A stretch of DNA of 64,000 bases, taken from contig DIHK01000010.1 of the NCBI GenBank assembly GCA_002420115.1, positions 37,554 through 101,553 of the forward strand. The letters are read 5' to 3'. Below are positions 60,938 to 64,000 of this stretch, one piece after another (within the stretch, counting starts at the first letter, position 1; every line of letters starts with the position of its first letter). A program made the position numbers and the translations under genes. Source of the stretch: Nitrospira sp. UBA5698. Its GTDB lineage: Bacteria; Nitrospirota; Nitrospiria; Nitrospirales; Nitrospiraceae. The notes under the pieces are model-generated. The model was given only the letters and a program-made list of their open reading frames with translations. It did not search any database and was not told where the DNA came from.

Positions 60938-61794
60938 AGGCCTCGGACGCTCAAGCCTATTGCACGGCCTACACCAAGAAAAGCGGCAGCAACTTCTATT
61001 ATTCGTTCCTCTTTCTTCCAAAAGCCAAACGCGAGGCCATGTACACCGTCTATGCCTTCTGCAAAGCGGTGGACAGCGCCGTCGATGAACCGACCGCCGG
61101 CAGCAATCCCAAGGACGAGCTGAAGCACTGGCGTGAAGAACTGGACGCGGTGTATTCCGGAACCCCGACGACTCCCATCATGGTGAGTCTCGCACACCAT
61201 GTGAAAGCGTTGAGTATTCCGAAGGCCTACTTCGAGGAGCTGATCAAGGGCGTCGAAATGGATCTCTTCAATAACCGCTATGTCACGTTCGATGAGCTCT
61301 CGCTCTATTGTTACCGCGTCGCATCCGTCGTCGGGCTTATCTGTCTCCACATCTTCGGGGTCACGTCCGCACGGGCACAAGACTATGCGGTCGCCCTCGG
61401 CATGGCCTTTCAGCTGACGAACATCCTGCGTGATGTGGGAGTTGATGCCGGTCAGGGACGCATCTATCTCCCGTTGGACGACCTGCGAAAATGGAACTAT
61501 GCAGAGAAGTCGATGCTCAACCGAAGCTATTCTCCTGAATTCCGAGTCTTGATGGAATATGAGGCATCCCAAGCCCATCACTACTATAAGCGAGCCGAAG
61601 CGGCCCTCGCAGGGCTCTCCTCCAGTGAACGACGTGCCCTCACGGTGGCAGAGATCATGCGTGGAATCTATAGCCGGATTCTGGAACGGATTGAACGGTC
61701 GGACTATCAGGTATTCGGGCCACGGATCAGCCTCACCACCACTCAACGGGTGATGATCGCCCTCGGGGTATGGCTCCGCTCACGATTCTCGTGA
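60934..61794 (+). CDS. hpnD: Presqualene-type squalene/phytoene synthase HpnD
   Basis: 286 aa. YSFLFLPKAKREAMYTVYAFCKAVDSAVDEP has the first Asp-rich substrate motif; FQLTNILRDVGVDAGQGRIYLPLDDL the second. In hopanoid makers HpnD condenses two farnesyl diphosphates to presqualene diphosphate. It is followed with a 25-nt overlap by hpnE, which supports the assignment over phytoene synthase. HpnC, the usual third partner, is not in the window. Confidence 0.85.
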   Translation: MKASDAQAYCTAYTKKSGSNFYYSFLFLPKAKREAMYTVYAFCKAVDSAVDEPTAGSNPKDELKHWREELDAVYSGTPTTPIMVSLAHHVKALSIPKAYFEELIKGVEMDLFNNRYVTFDELSLYCYRVASVVGLICLHIFGVTSARAQDYAVALGMAFQLTNILRDVGVDAGQGRIYLPLDDLRKWNYAEKSMLNRSYSPEFRVLMEYEASQAHHYYKRAEAALAGLSSSERRALTVAEIMRGIYSRILERIERSDYQVFGPRISLTTTQRVMIALGVWLRSRFS

Positions 61795-63107
61795 CCCCCC
61801 CGTCCTCCCAAACCGTGTTGATTGTGGGTGCCGGCCTGGCCGGTCTCGCCACTGCCTATCAGCTCCACCAACAAGGCTACCAGGTCACTCTGCTCGAGTA
61901 CGCGGACTGGCTCGATGGATTTCGAACCGACGCGTCCGATCCCACAGCAATCACCTTTGGGTGTCATCATGAGAGCAAGCGAGTGCTCCAAGAACTCGCC
62001 CAAGGGACAGACTCACGCTCCGACCAGACCATTCCGCTCGAATTTCAACTCCCCACTGGACAGACTGTGCCCTATCAGTCCGCCCGCCTTCCCGGCGCCT
62101 TGCAGTGGATGATGAGCGTCTTCAATTTCCATGGCCTCTCCTGGCAAGACCGCTGGAGACTGTTCTCCCATGTTGAGCAGATTTGGGAACAGGCCGAAAC
62201 TCTTCCGGCTGATTTAGAGAATCACACAGCAGATGAATGGCTCACTGCCATCGGCCAGAGCGCGGAAGCCAGGGAACGGATTTGGTCCCCACTCGCTCAG
62301 TGGTTGACCGGCAACGCACTGCCCCGTTTGTCCGCAGCAACCTTCGTGCACACCCTATCAACCGTGTTCCTCCGTGATGCGTCCGACGCCAGACTCACAT
62401 ACCGGTCGGGAACCATTGATCAGCGATTTCTTATCCCGCTGAAAGAGATCCTGCATCGAAATCATGTCCGGTTCATCCCCTTGGCACAGCCACCGCACAT
62501 CCGATTTGGACAAGACGGCATACAGGACATTCGACTCCCCAACGGGACAACGTTGCAAGCCGGCTGGTACATCAGCGCGCTTTCATATCGGTACCTCCTC
62601 CGCTTGCTTCCCGAACGGTTTCTCACCCGCTATGCCTACTTTGCCCATCTCACGGAACTCCAAAGCCTCGGTGAGATCGTGGTTCAGCTGACCATTCATA
62701 CCACCAGCCAGCCGCCCCGACTGCTCCTGTTCGACGGCAAGCCGTTCCATCACCTCACAAGATCTCCCGTTGGCGCACAGGAAGTCGTCGTTCGACTGAC
62801 AGGAACCGAGATCTCACTTATGGGATTAGACGAGGATCAGGTGATCAGCGCCGCACAAGCCAAGACAGCCACAGTGCTTTGTGACCTTTCTATGAGCGAC
62901 ATCACATCCCGCCAGGTCTTTCGAGATGACTACACCACGCTGTTGCTTGCGCCGGGAGCTGCTCGACTCAGGCCGCTTCAACAGAGCCCCGTCCGGAATC
63001 TGCTGGTCGCCGGAGCCTGGACCGACACGAACTGGCCTCCTAACGTTGAGAGCGCTCTTGTCAGCGCACGCCGCTGCACCGAGATCATCACAGGCCGACC
63101 GTCTTGA
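61770..63107 (+). CDS. hpnE: FAD-dependent squalene-forming enzyme HpnE (hydroxysqualene dehydroxylase)
   Basis: 445 aa amine-oxidase-superfamily flavoprotein: VLIVGAGLAGLATAYQLHQQGYQVTLLEYADWLDGFRTD is the FAD Rossmann motif, with FAD-binding at the C-terminus (LLVAGAWTDTNWPPNVESALVSARR). In HpnCDE systems HpnE reduces hydroxysqualene to squalene. It overlaps hpnD by 25 nt. The start is the first ATG of the open frame; no ribosome site is visible, consistent with coupling. HpnE versus phytoene desaturase is chosen by the operon. Confidence 0.8.
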   Translation: MAPLTILVTPPSSQTVLIVGAGLAGLATAYQLHQQGYQVTLLEYADWLDGFRTDASDPTAITFGCHHESKRVLQELAQGTDSRSDQTIPLEFQLPTGQTVPYQSARLPGALQWMMSVFNFHGLSWQDRWRLFSHVEQIWEQAETLPADLENHTADEWLTAIGQSAEARERIWSPLAQWLTGNALPRLSAATFVHTLSTVFLRDASDARLTYRSGTIDQRFLIPLKEILHRNHVRFIPLAQPPHIRFGQDGIQDIRLPNGTTLQAGWYISALSYRYLLRLLPERFLTRYAYFAHLTELQSLGEIVVQLTIHTTSQPPRLLLFDGKPFHHLTRSPVGAQEVVVRLTGTEISLMGLDEDQVISAAQAKTATVLCDLSMSDITSRQVFRDDYTTLLLAPGAARLRPLQQSPVRNLLVAGAWTDTNWPPNVESALVSARRCTEIITGRPS

Positions 63108-63114
63108 CCTGTGA

Positions 63115-63447
63115 ATGCCTGGATGGTACGAGTATCAAATGACAGGGTGGGGTACGCTGTGGGGACTGGTGCTGTTAAGCACCACGTACGGATGTGCGCA
63201 GAGTCCCTACGCGCACGGAGGTCACCCGACAGGATTGAGTCGGTATGATGTTGAACGGGACTATGCGGAGTGCGAGTACAAAGCCAAATTGGCCAACGAG
63301 CAGCACTTCTACAGCTCCAGTTCACCCTTTCCGTTTGGGTCAGGACCTCAGAGTCCCACCGACCATGCCCGTGCGTTACATGGCCTGACCACCATCAATG
63401 CCATGCGAGACACCTGCCTGGCGGCCAAAGGCTACCGGCTGAATTAG
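63115..63447 (+). CDS. Small hypothetical lipoprotein
   Basis: 110 aa. The hydrophobic segment ends TTYGCAQS, a plausible lipobox. The mature part has conserved-looking Cys (CEYKAKLANEQ and MRDTCLAAKGYRLN) often seen in short secreted proteins. It starts 8 nt after hpnE and may be in the same transcript. An internal ATG at 63139 is an alternative start. No family recognised. Confidence 0.55.
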   Translation: MPGWYEYQMTGWGTLWGLVLLSTTYGCAQSPYAHGGHPTGLSRYDVERDYAECEYKAKLANEQHFYSSSSPFPFGSGPQSPTDHARALHGLTTINAMRDTCLAAKGYRLN

Positions 63448-63472
63448 CGTCTGTCTCATCCGTTTTTCAGCG

Positions 63473-63501
63473 TTGACTTCACCCCAGTCCCCTCCTATAA
63501 G
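63473..63501 (+). promoter_or_regulatory. Probable sigma-70 promoter of the uracil-DNA glycosylase gene
   Basis: TTGACT (63473-63478) and TATAAG (63496-63501) are separated by exactly 17 bases. It is the best -35/-10 pair in the window. The predicted start of transcription is about 50 nt upstream of the ATG. Confidence 0.65.
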
Positions 63502-63512
63502 ATGCCTTCCAA

Positions 63513-63547
63513 CTTTTCACATTTTACGTTTCACGTTTTACATCTTT
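63513..63547. repeat. TTTTACG/TTTCACG-rich leader repeat
   Basis: Short T-rich repeats (TTTTCACATTTTACGTTTC and ACGTTTTACATC) in the leader of the UDG gene recall the TTCACG family of repeats elsewhere, without a clear inverted arm. Confidence 0.4.
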
Positions 63548-63557
63548 AGTCGATGCC

Positions 63558-64000
63558 ATGACACTCACCCCTCTTCAAGAACTCGCCAAGTCGCTCGTGA
63601 ACTGTGAGCGATGCAAACTAGCCACGCTTGGCCGCAGCCAAGTTGTCTTTGGCGTGGGAAATCCTCACGCCAGCATCATGTTCGTCGGAGAAGCGCCAGG
63701 GTCCAATGAAGACCTGAAGGGCGAGCCGTTTGTCGGAGCCGCAGGGAAACTTCTGAATGATCTCCTGGCCTCAGCTGGTCTGTCGCGTGATCAGATCTAC
63801 ATTGCCAATGTCATCAAGTGCCGGCCACCGAACAATCGTGACCCGGAACAGGACGAAGTGGAAACCTGTAAGCCGTTCCTGCTCCAACAGATCCGGTTGA
63901 TCCAACCCAAGCTGGTCTGCACGCTGGGAAATTGGGCGACCCAAACTCTCCTGGAGCGCAAGGTCGGTATCACGAAAGTGAAGGCGCAGGCCTTCTACAT
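63558..64000 (+). CDS. Uracil-DNA glycosylase, type 4 (iron-sulfur), 3' truncated
   Basis: 147 codons are visible before the window ends, so the gene is partial. NCERCKLATLGRSQVVFGVGNPHASIMFVGEAPGSNEDLKGEPFVGAAGKLLNDLL carries the first two Cys of the 4Fe-4S cluster and the GEAPG motif; IYIANVIKCRPPNNRDPEQDEVETC supplies the other two. The family removes uracil from DNA. The ATG is the first codon consistent with the family start. A good sigma-70 promoter is upstream. Confidence 0.9.
   Translation, partial: MTLTPLQELAKSLVNCERCKLATLGRSQVVFGVGNPHASIMFVGEAPGSNEDLKGEPFVGAAGKLLNDLLASAGLSRDQIYIANVIKCRPPNNRDPEQDEVETCKPFLLQQIRLIQPKLVCTLGNWATQTLLERKVGITKVKAQAFY

Noticed and set aside
1..64000. CRISPR arrays, rRNA genes or intact insertion sequences
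   Set aside because: No regularly spaced direct repeats, no rRNA-like stretches and no transposase ORF were seen.

Overview
The window reads as a chromosomal segment of a Nitrospira-like bacterium (phylum Nitrospirota). This is an inference from gene content: a large sigma-54-linked flagellar cluster, hopanoid-type squalene genes (hpnD/hpnE), a B12-dependent ribonucleotide reductase, moderately high GC and dispersed TTCACG-type intergenic repeats. No rRNA gene or species marker is present, so the assignment is not proven.

1-29200: one nearly continuous minus-strand flagellar/chemosensory block. In transcription order: a sigma-54 activator; a TPR protein with a FleS-like kinase and a FleR-like activator; flgB-flgC-fliE-fliF-fliG-(receiver-FliH)-fliI-fliJ-motE-like; fliK-flgD-flgE; fliL-fliM-fliN-fliO-fliP-fliQ-fliR-flhB-flhA-flhF-flhG-fliA. 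I find sequences matching the -24/-12 sigma-54 promoter before flgB, fliK and fliL at an almost constant distance from the start codon, and a fourth before the TPR/kinase/activator operon. This suggests the two-component pair drives its neighbours through RpoN, while FliA at the end of the cluster would serve late genes lying elsewhere. No motA/motB, flagellin or hook-associated gene is in the window. Two oddities stand out: a phospho-receiver domain fused to FliH, and a diverged tandem duplication of the fliH/fliI junction that created a chimeric mini-ORF.

29360-31930: a decayed mobile island bounded by a 5'-half tRNA-Thr remnant and an intact tRNA-Thr(UGU). It holds broken copies of an AbiEii-type nucleotidyltransferase toxin, a small zinc-ribbon gene and a tyrosine integrase, plus one intact small ORF of unknown function.

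32160-36000: a minus-strand five-gene block of secreted proteins and lipoproteins. Two adjacent genes look like the separated accessory and catalytic parts of a copper amine oxidase; the other three are unrecognised. I consider this the best candidate for an undescribed system.

36100-47100: metabolic and miscellaneous genes: a methyltransferase, a ProA paralogue lacking the catalytic cysteine, a lipoprotein, an NTP/NDP-exchanger-like transporter, threonine aldolase, a nucleotidyltransferase, gnd and zwf (oxidative pentose phosphate pathway), a CGHC thioredoxin-like protein and an SGNH esterase.

47180-64000: a HEAT-repeat/HD-GYP pair, a FolB-methyltransferase fusion with a PHP phosphoesterase, a membrane Ser/Thr kinase, a Cys-rich repeat protein, an unrecognised protein, YjbQ, class II RNR, an SH3-type protein, a HAD phosphatase, a B12-binding protein, HpnD and HpnE, a small lipoprotein and the start of a type-4 uracil-DNA glycosylase that runs off the edge.
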